A stretch of 64,000 bases of DNA, taken from positions 62,001 through 126,000 of the forward strand of contig NC_087381.1 in NCBI RefSeq assembly GCF_963675165.1. The letters are read 5' to 3'. Source of the DNA: Halichondria panicea (Eukaryota; Porifera; Demospongiae; Suberitida; Halichondriidae). The translations under genes and the position numbers were made by a program. A model generated the notes under the pieces. It made no database searches. It worked only from the letters and a program-made list of their open reading frames with translations, and was not told the DNA's origin. How positions within the stretch are numbered: the stretch's first letter is position 1; each line of letters opens with the position of its first letter. This document shows, one piece after another, positions 1 through 13,586 of the stretch.

Positions 1-306
1 TGCTGAGTTCTGTTTTATCTTTCTTGTATTCTTTGCTGCCAGTTACGGCTTTCACAACATCTACGAACCTCATGTACAGTATATAGGCTAGCTCCTGGTC
101 CCCAGCTAGGATCTCAGAGGTAGCACGTAACAGAAGCTTATCAGCCGAGCGACACAACCTGGGAGGGTGGGGGTATGTACATATGGACCATGTGGGGGGT
201 CTATTTTATACCCTTTAGGAGTGGCTCCATCCAGTGTCTTGGTATCCACCAGCTTGTTCAACTCTGTCAGGCTCTTGGCCAGGTGGAGAGGTTTCACTGT
301 AGACAT
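1..306 (-). CDS. USP8: USP8-like deubiquitinase, N-terminal exons (partial)
   Basis: Two exons are visible on the minus strand: 212-306, starting at the ATG at 304-306, and 1-158, which continues beyond the window. They join in frame across a short GT-AG intron. The peptide begins MSTVKPLHLAKSLTELNK and continues with GDQELAYILYMRF, matching the USP8 dimerisation (MIT-like) domain, where the human protein has a similar 'LYLS.SL..LNK' start and a 'DEERAYVLYMKY' helix. USP8 is an endosomal ubiquitin hydrolase. Its catalytic UCH domain would lie outside the window, so other proteins with this domain (STAMBP-like) remain possible. The start codon is the first Met in frame after an upstream stretch that lacks family similarity. 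Confidence 0.6.
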
Positions 307-835
307 CCTCACACACACAACCTCACAGACTGTATAGGGCCCTCCTCTACACTGTACACTGCTCACCTTGGTCTAGTCTAAGTCTAGCTTAGCTATATCT
401 AAGCTGTTTGTTGATACTGTGATGTTGATGACTACGCCCACCTATCACGCCCATCTTTTGATTGCTGAATCAGCAAGTAGGCGTGTCTATTACTCAGGGA
501 GGAGAGAAAGAAGAAAGAAAAGATTTCTCAATTGTGCTGATTCAGCAGGATTGAATGGTGGGCGTGGTTGAACTGCATGACCGAAACAAGCGTGAGCTGC
601 CTACACAATACACACAGTACACCACAGTCACTGTGTAGTAGCTAATTAGATTAGGTTGGCTAAGAGAGCTGCTCCATGAACACAAGCGCCCCTGACTACT
701 AGAGCTAGCTGCTACCAAGGCCGGCCCTGCGTCTACTAGAGCACGTACGGGGGACCAACTACTAGTCTCCTACCCACTCCTAAAATACTACTAGTACCGA
801 GGTGAAGAGTAAGAGCCGTCCAAGACTGACAGAGG
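307..835. promoter_or_regulatory. Divergent promoter between USP8-like and E-protein genes
   Basis: This 0.5-kb gap separates two divergently transcribed genes and contains no convincing exon. It holds two perfect 13-bp palindromes of the Maf recognition type, TGCTGAATCAGCA at 463-475 and TGCTGATTCAGCA at 535-547, 72 bp apart. Binding is inferred from motif identity only. Confidence 0.45.
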
Positions 836-3800
836 ATGCGAGTCACAATGCCTGGACCTCCTCAGTGTAGCAGCAGCGGAGGGCCCACCACTACCACATG
901 CACACAGCCGGTGAGTACTATACTACACTCTGTGTATATAGTTAACCTGTGCCTCAAGTGGCCTAGTGGTCTGTCCACACACACACACACAGTACATGCA
1001 CAGCACTCTAGTATGTGTCTCAGTATAGAGAGGGGGTGGGGTACAGAAAGTGAGTACACGTTTGTTATTGTAAGGTTATACTGAAAATCCTCCATTATCG
1101 TAGAGGGTGTACTTTAACCTCTGTAGCCATAATGATGGGGTACACATAGGTTCCCCTGCATGTGTGTGTGTGGGCGTGTGTGTGTGTGTGTGTGTGTGTG
1201 GGCGTGTGTGTGTGTGTGCATTAGGCTTCTTGGCTGGGACTGGGTCAACAAACATGTTAGTCACCATTGGCTGTATTATACCTCAACAAAAGGTCTGCTT
1301 GCACAATATTGCTACAGTCGCCAGATGAAAGCTACTCAAAACATGTCCACTACCTTTAGTCGGTTTAGTTGACAAACTTATAGACATTGATGATCATTCC
1401 ATTATCTGGAGCAAAGCATTCAATCATTATATCCCTAGGCTAGCACGGCCATTTTGCATTGTTGAAATTGCTGATAGTTGGTAAAAAATGTACTGGAATT
1501 CTTACACTAGTTTTTAGTGTGAGCATATTACAATAATCGTGACCTTATTAGCCTTGAGGGTTGAGCAATGGATGATCTTACTTACACACTGTGTGATGGT
1601 TGAGCAATGGATGATGTTACACAATGTGTATGCCACAAACTGACTTATCTCATACAGTGGCTAGAGGGATATAATTATTACAACGTATTGTGTAAATGGA
1701 TTCTCGCACTGTGTTCTCTGTTTGCTGCTTTGAGCTTGTTATCAGTTGATGAGGGTGGCCTGTATTTGCTGGCCCAACAAGTTCCCTGCTAATGACCCTC
1801 TCTAAGAGTGGTGTAAATTGGTGCTAGTGGATAACACTATTAACACCTCACACACCCCCACCACACACACACACACACCACACACACACAGTTCACCACA
1901 CACACAGCCCACCACACACACACCTCACACACCCCCACCACACACACACACACCTCACACACAGTCCTCTGTCCAAGTCAAGGCCAGCTCTAGTCCTGAT
2001 CGTGGCCAGTGTATGCTTCAGGCACACGGTGAGTGAGTTAAAACTGCTTTACTAACTTCAAAGTTGAGGGAACTCTTAGAGTGTGATTGTAACCAATCGC
2101 TCGAGTGGTCAGTGAATTGACCTTTTTAATATTTAAAGAGTGTGTTCGTTGTTCCTGTGGTAGCCCAGGTGTGAGCTGAAGTCAACCAAGTAGCTCAGCA
2201 CCTGCTGAGTAGAGTCTTGTGCTGTTGATCTGTTGTGGAAGCACTGTCAGCACTATTGGCTTTGATGCTCTCTGTGTACATCCCCCCCCCTCCCTAAAGA
2301 GGCTGTGTGTATAGTAGCAGTAACCAATCAGATTGCCTCACTACTTGAAACTAGTTGCGTTTTATAGCAAACGTTTAGCCACAGGTAGCGTTTATTTTCA
2401 TGTTAGAATGTTTGTCAAAACTGTCTTCATTGCGTGCGTGTAGTTTCAACCACGAGCAGCTACTTCCTTGATCACTTGTGAGGCTTCACCTTCAAAGCTT
2501 AGGTCCTCCTTTGAGGATGGTGATGTCAGCACTTGCGTGTGCATGTGTGTGTGTGTGAGTGGGTGGGTGGAGGAGGTCTATATAAGAGCTGCTCAGGCAG
2601 TGCAACATTTAGTTGTTAACTGTTATAATAAGTCATTACTATCTAAGTGCTATGTTGGAGTATTTTAGACAAGGATCACTAGGACTGTGTAAGTGTACTC
2701 AAGTGACTGATGCTCCCAGTGCTGGGACTGTGTCCATCACATGTGACTGATGCTCCCAGTGCTGGGACTGTGTCCATCACAAGTGACTGATGCTTCCCAG
2801 TGCTGGGACTGTGTCCATCACATGTGACTGATGCTCCCAGTGCTGGGACTGTGTCCATCACATGTGACTGATGCTCCCAGTGCTGGGACTGTGTCCATCA
2901 CAAGTGACTGATGCTTCCCAGTGCTGGGACTGTGTCCATCACATGTAACTGATGCTCCCAGTGCTGGGACTGTGTCCATCACAAGTGACTGATGCTTCCC
3001 AGTACTGGGACTGTGTCCATCACATGTTCTGTTACACAGCCTCGTCCCCAGTTACAGTATAGTAGTGTATGACATGCTAGCAGTTGTAGTACTAGACTAT
3101 TGTAGAGTTGTTTCATTGCTCATGATTATGCTCCCTCCCTCCCTTACAGTGGGCTCTCAGAGGAGAGGAGACTACAATGGTCGACCTCCATCTATTGATA
3201 TCCATGCTGACAGTGTTCATACTGACAGTGTCCTGGACAAGCGTCCTTACTCTGAAGGTGATGACTCAGCACATCCGTGTGGCTCACCCACCAAGAGTAA
3301 GTATAATTATATAATTATTATAATATTGTGAGAACAGCTGGTGTGTCTGTGTTGTAGTATCCACTTTCCTGGCAATTACCCGCTACCTTTAATGTTGTGT
3401 GGCTTCCCAGTCACAAGGGGGGTCATATTAACGTGGTAGTCATGGCAATGTAGTCGCAAGGCCTCTGTGTAATGAGATTAGAGGCTAGGGGAAACCTTAC
3501 ACCACCACCAGCTGATCATGATCCAGCAACACGTGGTCACTGGCTAATGTCTGGTTACAGCCCCTAACCTGTGTGTGTGTGTGACCAGAGGAGATTAAGG
3601 TCAAAAGGTCTTAATTAAGATTTTAATTGAATTCCGATCGTCTAGTCATTCCTTTGGTACCTCCAATCCTTTGCCATTGTGATTGGAGGTAACAAAGAAA
3701 GAAAGAGTAGAATCTTCTTGTTTAACCCCTTGTGTCTCTAATAGTTCGTCGCCGTGAGAACAAGTCAGAGTCAGGGTTTGTGTTCCATCACCCTCCTCCT

Positions 3801-5316
3801 GGACTAGCCGAGTATCCCCACACACCCACCTATCAGCAGCCATTCATCATGGGTAGGTCTGCATCATGTCACCATGTAACCTCTCATATCATGTGATCTA
3901 CACCCACACAGAGGAGGCATTGTGGCCGCTCACACCTGGCACACCAGGCACACCCCCACCACTCACGCCCACCTACCCTCACCGCTTCCCACACCCACCT
4001 AATTACCCGGGTCATGTGATGTATCATCCGGATCACATGATACTACAGCAACCTCCAGAGACTATCGTACGTCTAGTAATTATATAATTATGTAATAATT
4101 TATATATAACTTACATGTAGGTATATCAGCCGCCCGGAGGAATGCTATCTCCCGTACCCCCGGTACATGCCACACCCCTTTACATGCCACGCCCCTCTGA
4201 CGCATCTCCAGACAAGCAAACACCAGATTCTGTAAGTACGACCAATCACATTGTCTATAGTGATCACATGACACCCTTCCATCCCCACACACAGAGACTG
4301 GACGACGCCATAGAGATGATGGCTAGCCACGCCCACAACCACACCTCCTCAATGCCTTTAGTCTTGCCGAGTCCTGACATGTGTGACCATATACCCTCCC
4401 ACGCACTCTCCACTGATGAGACTAAACCCCCGCCCCCACTCATACGCTCAGCCTCGGCAGGTGATCCAGGTAGGGGGAGTGGGCGTATTAGTCCGGGGGC
4501 GGAGCGTCGAAAGGTGTCAAAGCTCGGACTAGGGGTCAAGAGGAAACCTTACGTTAGCGACGAGGAACGTCACGGCAAAGAAAAGGAACGCAGGAATGCC
4601 AACAACCAGAGAGAGAGGTAAGGGGGCGTGGCTATAGCCTTGCGTTATTGTCTAGAATTCAGTAATTTTGGTAGCGAGAGCCTGTAATTTGTGTTCAGAT
4701 TGTCTAATTTCAAAAAAATGCAATAGCTCTCAGAATCACCTTTCCAATGGTGTACTTAGATACAAGTTTTGTCAAGGCCTTGCGCCATATTTATACGTGT
4801 TTACTATCTCGTACATTGTGCTAATGGTATACATAACCTTGTTATAGGATACGAGTTCGTGACATTAACGAGGCATTCAAAGAGTTGGGTGAGATATGTC
4901 ACGACTACCTTCAAGTGGAGAAAGCTCAGACAAAGCTAATGATCCTCCATCAAGCTGTGGCTGTTATAGGCAGTCTAGAGTCTCAAGCACGGGATAGGCA
5001 CCTCAACCCAAAGGCAGCTTGTCTACAAAAGATGGAGGAAGATAAGCAAACCCTTCGATTGACGTCCAGTTGTCCACCAACACCCACCGAGCCGGGACCC
5101 TCCACTCAACACACACGTCCACACACGCCCCCGTACTTGTCACTCCAACAGACTACACCCCCTCACACTTCTTACACAACCTCACCGCCCCCTCAAGACA
5201 AAATTCCCCGCAAATTGGACCCTCCCATGAAACGAAGGAGTCCCTCTGGAAGCTTGAGCCCTACTCTACGCAAGGCACGAGGTGGGCGGATCCTGTCCAA
5301 TGGGGGAAATCCCTAG
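836..5316 (+). CDS. Class I bHLH transcription factor (E protein, TCF3/4/12 / daughterless type)
   Basis: Eight exons keep an open frame of 483 codons: 836-910, 1965-2028, 3150-3296, 3745-3852, 3912-4066, 4121-4231, 4295-4617 and 4848-5316. The last two encode the bHLH domain. The basic region contains [20 protein letters not shown] and is followed by [20 protein letters not shown] and the E-protein-specific extension LNPKAACL, all strongly matching TCF3/TCF4/TCF12. Upstream exons are Pro/Ser/His-rich and low in complexity, like the activation-domain half of E proteins, though no AD1/AD2 motif could be recognised. E proteins bind E-boxes (CANNTG) as homodimers or as partners of tissue-specific bHLH factors in the nucleus. 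Intron 1 has a GT/GC repeat and intron 2 a minisatellite. An ATG at 848 is an alternative start. Confidence 0.93.
1160..1220. repeat. (GT)n microsatellite in E-protein intron 1
   Basis: A TG-rich tract interrupted by GGGCG units. The open frames through it are simple-repeat artefacts. Confidence 0.85.
2690..3030. repeat. Minisatellite, about 40-bp unit, 8 copies
   Basis: Tandem copies of a unit containing ACTGATGCTCCCAGTGCTGG and CTGTGTCCATCACA lie in E-protein intron 2. Units differ by single substitutions and a one-base insertion (GATGCTCCC or GATGCTTCCC), so 39- and 40-bp versions alternate. It is non-coding; short minus-strand open frames across it reflect the repeat. Confidence 0.9.
4660..4790. 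repeat. Dispersed repeat (family B) in E-protein intron 7
   Basis: Contains GAGAGCCTGTAATTTGTGTT, AATAGCTCTCAGAATCACCT and CCAATGGTGTACTTAGATAC. Similar copies: 12735-12840, 14855-14935 (inverse), 26020-26115 (inverse), 27340-27415, 33370-33450 and 59690-59800. Confidence 0.8.
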
Positions 5317-5704
5317 GGGACAGGAAAATCCCCTCCAACAAAGGGGAGAACTCTGAACTCTGACCTATGTGTGTCCTGTGGCAGCATTCACTAGCTGTTA
5401 TAGAACTGCTAGCTTTGTACGAGTTTGTATATCGTGTGTGTATATTGCTGAAGATGTCCGTGCTATAATTATATGATATTACTGATTTGTACTTCTGATA
5501 TAGCATTTGTGTACTATTGTAAGTATTATTTTATTATCACAACTTTATTGTCATTTTTGATAATTAAAATGGTTTTAAAGAATTTGTCACTGAGTATTGT
5601 CAACTCAAGTTGTTGAGGGAGTTCTAATATTACACAGTTAGTGCACGGGTGGGAAATTAGGGAAATTAAGTGACATAATAATAAAAATTGTGAGGCAATG
5701 AAAA
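5317..5704. other. Convergent 3' intergenic region
   Basis: AT-rich DNA between the E-protein stop and the Rab stop on the opposite strand. No gene is seen. It presumably holds both 3' UTRs and polyadenylation sites. Confidence 0.5.
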
Positions 5705-6280
5705 TCATCTTTTCTGACAGCATTTGACTTTTCTAGAGCCATTGCCTAATCGAATAGTGTCATCGTCTTTAGGAGGAGACCGTCGAGAAAAGTCCATACT
5801 CATTGAAATATCTCCATCCTGGTCCATACTACTAGTAGCCTGTGTGTGTGTGTGGGCGTGTGTGTGTGTGTGGGTGAGTGGGTGGTTAGGCTGGTTAGTG
5901 CATTATGGCATTGTTGAAGTATTGGATTGCCAGAAATATAATCAACCAATTACATGTTTGAGACAATATTTGGGCACGCAAATATCCATAAAAGCAAATT
6001 CTATTGTCAGATGGAACAATTTGGCTTCTAGTGTAGAGCAAATAGGGAGTAAACAATCATGACCACCTCTTGTCCTGGCTGGAATATGTTGTGGCTGTGG
6101 ATGAGTGCTTCTGCCATCTTGTAGAACACCAGTTTAACGTTAGAGCCTGTACTAGCACTGGCCTCCACATAGACCTGACATTGCCTCTTGGCTAGCTACA
6201 CGGGGTAGAGGGCATGTCAACACACGGGGGGGGTGGAGGGCATGTCAACACATGGGGGGGTGGAGGGCATGTCAACGCAT

Positions 6281-6316
<36 letters not shown>

Positions 6317-6887
6317 CTGCTTACATGTTCTCCTTGACTTTTTGGAACTTTACGAGACTCACGGAGATCGCTTTTATTGCCCACAATCACCATGGAGACA
6401 CCAGACAGGCCCGTCTATATAAAGGGTTATATACATGCACACATGCACAGGGCACTTACATCGTGGATGGTTTGTATCCACTTGAGAAGTGTCTGAAAGC
6501 TCTCTAAACTTGTGATGTCATACACCAGTATGATCCCCTATATAGGGTATAATTATAGGTGGTCATGTGATCAACCCCCTCCTAGTATAGGTGGTCATGT
6601 GATCAACCCCCTCCTAGTATAGTGCTTACGTGTGCTCCTCTGAAGAACTGCTTGGTGAATGTGTGGAACCGCTCCTGTCCAGCCGTGTCCCTGTGTGTGG
6701 GGTGGGGGTGGAGTGGGTGAGTTGCTATGGATATATTAGTGACCTCTTACCATATCCGCAGTTTGACCTTTGTCCCTCGTACATTAACAATGACATCAGT
6801 GAAATCCACTCCTATAAAGTGAAACTAGATTATACAATGTGAAAACATCAACACACACACGCGCACACACGCAATGAACAACACCGC

Positions 6888-6977
<90 letters not shown>

Positions 6978-7272
6978 ATACATTTCCCTGTTCTGTACTT
7001 ACAGCCTAGCCGGTGTAGAGTGTATATGGAGCAGAAACAAAATTCACAGACAATCATTATAATAATGGAGTAAACCAATCCCATTACCTAGTAATGCAGG
7101 TAGGTATAGGCTCACCAACTGTGGGCAGCATCTTCCCTGGGTGCTCCCCTCCAGAGCTGTAGAGACGGATGAGTGTGCTCTTACCCACACTGGTGTTCCC
7201 TAACACTAACACTTTAAAGGTAGCGGCCACCACCACCTCTGTGTCACTAGGAACTGGGGAGACGGACATCAC
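5705..7272 (-). CDS. Rab family small GTPase
   Basis: Seven minus-strand exons (7116-7272, 6751-6811, 6630-6690, 6460-6537, 6325-6414, 6067-6195, 5705-5839) join in frame to 236 codons. The GTPase signatures are all present: P-loop GNTSVGKST, switch I ending PTVGVDF, switch II WDTAGQERF, G4 NKSD and G5 EASA. The tail carries a CC pair followed by QKR, a CCXXX-type prenylation end, so membrane attachment by geranylgeranylation is expected. Rab proteins direct vesicle trafficking. The subfamily could not be assigned: the core is Rab8/10/15-like, but an acidic, Ser-rich hypervariable tail of about 45 residues is unusual. The first intron contains a long (CA)n tract. Confidence 0.92.
6890..6976. 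repeat. (CA)n microsatellite in Rab intron
   Basis: An uninterrupted CA run of about 85 bp between the first two Rab exons. The poly-HT and poly-CV frames here are not genes. Confidence 0.95.
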
Positions 7273-7523
7273 TACCCGGGGAGTGGGCTAGTAGAAACAG
7301 GCGATGGCACCACTCGTATCTATCTTGAATGGCACGGTTTTGAGTTTGCAAAGCTTACTTGACACTGGAGGTATGTGGGCAGCTAATCAACAGCTCAGCA
7401 TGTGATAATTAATCCAGCCCCTCCCCCTCTTCTGCATGCAGCCAGTGCAGTGCAGTGGACCATAGTATAGTAGAGGACAGACTGGTGGTAGCCGGCCGTG
7501 TACAGACACTCCTGGTACAAAAG

Positions 7524-9845
7524 ATGAGCTGGGCGAGTGTAGCAGTCCTGTTGGTTGCACTCAGTGGAGCAGGAGGTAACTAATCTGTGTCCAATAGCTC
7601 AAAAAAGGTCAGATTTTAACTTCTTTTCCTATTAAACTGTAGCTGCAGACGAGTTTGAATTCACTAGCTTGCCTGTGGACACTGCACTGAATGAGGGAGA
7701 CCCTCTCAACTTAACGTGAGTACACTTACATTGTACATGTATAGTTGCATAGCAATTAGACAGCTAGATCTACATGTATTATTATAGTATAATAATTTAT
7801 ACTGACAAAACTGTAATTAAAATGCATGCATGTTATGAGCTATTCCTCCCTCTGTAGATGTGGTGCAGTGCTAGTGTCTGACCCAACAGCTAACCTGTCC
7901 TACTCTTGGTCAAGAAATGGCATTCTACTCAGCAACTCTTCAAGGTTGTTGTTAATGAACTCCTGTTATAACCCATAATTGAAGTGCTTATAATATTCAT
8001 AAGTTCATGCTTACGTGTCAGGAATGTGTGACTGTGTGTGTATGTGTGTGTGTGGGTGAATGCATTGCTGTGTGCAGGTTACTGTTTGAGGCAGTCACAG
8101 CTCGTGACGGTGGGGAATACAGTTGCAATGTCAGTAGTCTGCAGGGAGAGCTAGGGGCAGTAGCAACAGCAGTGGTCACTGTCAGGCCAACAAGTATGTT
8201 AGTTAATTAGTTATAGATGAAGGTAATTACTGTATCATGAATATCTTCCACTGTGTGTGTGTGCAGCTGGCGGTTATAGTGTTGAGCTAGTGCTACTGAT
8301 CTCTTTAATCTCAAGTCTGGGGACTATTGGAATGGTTGTGATAGCTCTCCTCCTAGTCATGTGGTAAATTCAACTATCTACAGTTAATGCTCTGTTTTAA
8401 TCCCTTCCTTCCAAAGGTTTGCTGTGTGCAAGGATAGACCTTACACAACTTGGGACAAACTTCGTCGATCATCAGATGTCAGAAGAAAATCACAATCCAG
8501 TCAAGAGGAGATTCTTATCACAGCTAATAAGAGGTAAGGGGTTGCAAGGAGTCTACTACATAAGCACTGAATTTCATTTCACAGGTCTAAAAGTTTTGGT
8601 CATTTAATCCCTGGTGAACATGATTTTGAAGACCCTTATGATCGTAATTTAAGCAACAGTACAGAAAGATTATTGTCAGGGGCTGAAAACACTGTACACC
8701 CTCCGGACAATCTGGACTTTGACCTTTTTCTAGACGAAAGATTATTTGACACTAAACTCAAAAACAAGCAAACAAAGACGTTGAGTGAGAGCAAGCAAAG
8801 TGATCCAATCTCAAACCTCAAGTCGTCTCTAAGCCAACGTACGAGTCTTGCCAGCTCAGCAGCCAGTGATTTGGGGGAGGAGCTTACAGACAGTCAAACT
8901 AGCTCCATCTTCAAGAGTGTGCGCTTTGACCTCGATGACTCTGGAGTGAGTACAGACAATAATGCATCTCCACTACGATTAAAGAGACGGTATAGTGAAC
9001 CAAATGTCAGATATTTCAGTGGGAGATCACCGCAACGAGACGATCTCGTTAGTGAGGGGGCAAATAAGTTATATAGTGACAGTGAGGGGGACGAAGGACT
9101 CGGCAGTGATCATCGATTAGAGCTATCACATGACAACCAGGTATCAAACATTGTATGGTTTCTCAGCAGCAGCCAATCAGATTCCAGCGCTGTAAAAGAC
9201 AAATCCAACGCACCAATCAACTCTGGACACGTTAGTGAGATCAAGGAGCGCTTTCAGCAAGAGGTTAAAGGTCAAGAGTTTAAAGGTCAAGAGGTGTCAT
9301 CGGAGCCTAGACAACGCGTACGCTCCATCTCCAAACGTGTGAGTGAGACAACGAAGCAGCTGATGGAGAGTAAAGCAGACGCAGGGACTAGCGTAACAAA
9401 GCCCGGGAAGCTGGTAGGACTGGACCGGGAGGTGGGTATACCAATGGTGGGCGGTGTAGACTCTCCTGATGATGTGGGCGTTGATGATGATGAGTTTGAG
9501 AGGTTTGAACAATCGAGGAAATGTAGTGCAGCTCTGCCATTCTTCGGAGCTCCATTATCGTTATCACCGTGGCAACCAAGAGGGACAGCAGATTTGGATG
9601 AGGACAGTGATGATAATGATGATGATGCTCTAGTAGCCCCGCTCAAAGTATCTAGTGGAGTGGCTAATATATCTCCGTTTAAACGAGGGGGGTTACTGTT
9701 CCTGGGGGGTCCGATGAGTGGACATGAGATGTTTATCAGGAGCACTCCCCCACGAACTCCGACTTCTCGGAAGAACTCTGCTAGTAGATTGTCATGCATA
9801 CCAGAGGAGAGCCCTCAGAACAGCACCATCAGTCTCATAGCATAG
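7524..9845 (+). CDS. Single-Ig-domain type I membrane protein with long Ser-rich cytoplasmic tail
   Basis: Seven exons (7524-7575, 7643-7715, 7858-7944, 8078-8193, 8267-8363, 8417-8533, 8585-9845) join in frame to 600 codons. The order is: a signal peptide (MSWASVAVLLVALSGAG), one immunoglobulin domain with its paired cysteines (LTCGAVLV and DGGEYSCNV) and core Trp (YSWSRNG), a short linker, and a transmembrane helix (LVLLISLISSLGTIGMVVIA). A cytoplasmic region of about 450 residues follows, rich in Ser, Asp and Arg. The tail has repeated Ser/Arg patches such as RRYSEPN and RTPTSRK that look like kinase or 14-3-3 sites, but no known signalling domain was recognised. No family assignment could be made beyond 'Ig superfamily receptor-like'; a cell-surface adhesion or recognition role is inference. 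A 70-bp tandem duplication begins at the stop codon. Confidence 0.85.
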
Positions 9846-9978
9846 CCTTAATACGATTAGCCCATTTCCGCTGAGATTATTTGATTGTATATACTTATCA
9901 TTGTATCTAGCATAGCCTTAATACGATCAGCCCATTTCCGCTGAGATTATTTGATTGTATATACTTATCATTGTATCT
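9839..9978. repeat. 70-bp direct tandem duplication at the 3' end of the Ig-receptor gene
   Basis: Two copies of a 70-bp segment beginning CATAGCCTTAATACGAT differ at one visible position (GATTAG or GATCAG). The first copy starts within a few bases of the stop codon, so the duplication lies in the 3' UTR and is probably recent. Confidence 0.95.
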
Positions 9979-10063
9979 GAAACAAAACTGAATGAAAACT
10001 CTAAAAGCTAATAGTAGTCAGTTCGAGGGCATAATAGTTTCTAGTGATTCAGCTAGTCGTGTG

Positions 10064-10529
10064 TTAGCCAGGAGGCCAGTCCATCTTCCTACCTCCCATG
10101 ACATGGAGATGAAGATGGAACACTTCCTGTCCTCCATCAGAGCCGTCATTGACCACCACTCTAAACCCGTTCTCAAGTCCTTGCTCTGCAGCCACCTTCC
10201 GAGCAACCACCATCAGGTGACCAAGAATCTATGGAAGGTTTACAATATATAAATAGGGAGGCCTCAGCATGAACACACTAATAAGGCTACCTCAGCATCA
10301 GAGTCCTCTGCTTTGCTCAGCTGTGGAATGGGCTTCCTTGGTATGACCAGGAAATGAGAGGGTGCTTGAGGGTTCATGTCCTTGAATGCTACACACTGCA
10401 GAACACACACACACACATGATTGAGGCGGCCCATTATTATTATCAAGGACTTACTTTGTCATCCTCATAGATGAAATCACAGGGGATGGCTTTGCGAAGA
10501 ATCTTTGCAAAGACCGTCTCGTCCGCCAT
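10064..10529 (-). CDS. HINT1: HINT1-like HIT-family nucleotide hydrolase
   Basis: Three exons (10455-10529, 10291-10395, 10064-10228) join in frame to 114 codons, close to the 126 of human HINT1. Conserved landmarks are [19 protein letters not shown] at the start, [13 protein letters not shown] in the middle, and the catalytic histidine triad [10 protein letters not shown] followed by the typical terminal MDWPPG. HINT1 proteins hydrolyse purine nucleoside phosphoramidates and acyl-adenylates in cytosol and nucleus. The gene faces ATOS head-to-head across about 210 bp. The reduced length comes from a shorter loop after [12 protein letters not shown]; all active-site residues appear intact. Confidence 0.96.
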
Positions 10530-10737
10530 CTTGAAGCTGGTAAAGATCGACAATGACCTTTGACCTTGTAAGAAAGTCAAGCGGCTATGACTCGAGGCAA
10601 TCTATTGTTTACATTTTTTGTTCTAACGTCATTTGACGTCAAAACAGATGGGTGGGCGTGGTGCCTTGTTGTTGCTAAAGGAACTTTGTGCATCAATCAG
10701 ATGTTGAACGTTCGTAGGAAACTAGGAGCAGCTAGCT
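10530..10737. promoter_or_regulatory. Bidirectional HINT1/ATOS promoter with a CRE palindrome
   Basis: The 208 bp between divergent start codons must contain both promoters. It includes a perfect 8-bp cAMP-response element, TGACGTCA, at 10634-10641, with another half site (AACGTCA) about 8 bp upstream. CREB/ATF control is inferred. Confidence 0.5.
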
Positions 10738-13372
<2,635 letters not shown>

Positions 13373-13586
13373 CTCATTACTTATATTTGTGTTGTTTTCA
13401 ATTCAGATTATTTTTTTGTAAATTGTCCATTCAATATCTGCCACAAATTGATATCTGAGCATACAAGATAATAAAACCATCATTATGACACACTGTACAA
13501 CAGTCATCACTCTACATTGTACAGGGTATAATATATAATTTGAATACTAACTAAAACTGTCCATAATCATGCTAACAGAGTCTCTG

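Noticed and set aside
2690-3030. Possible CRISPR array or zinc-finger-like repeat gene
   Set aside because: A 40-bp minisatellite without spacers and without a consistent coding frame.
9287-9799. Minus-strand frame of 170 codons
   Set aside because: Antisense shadow of the Ser-rich tail exon of the Ig receptor.
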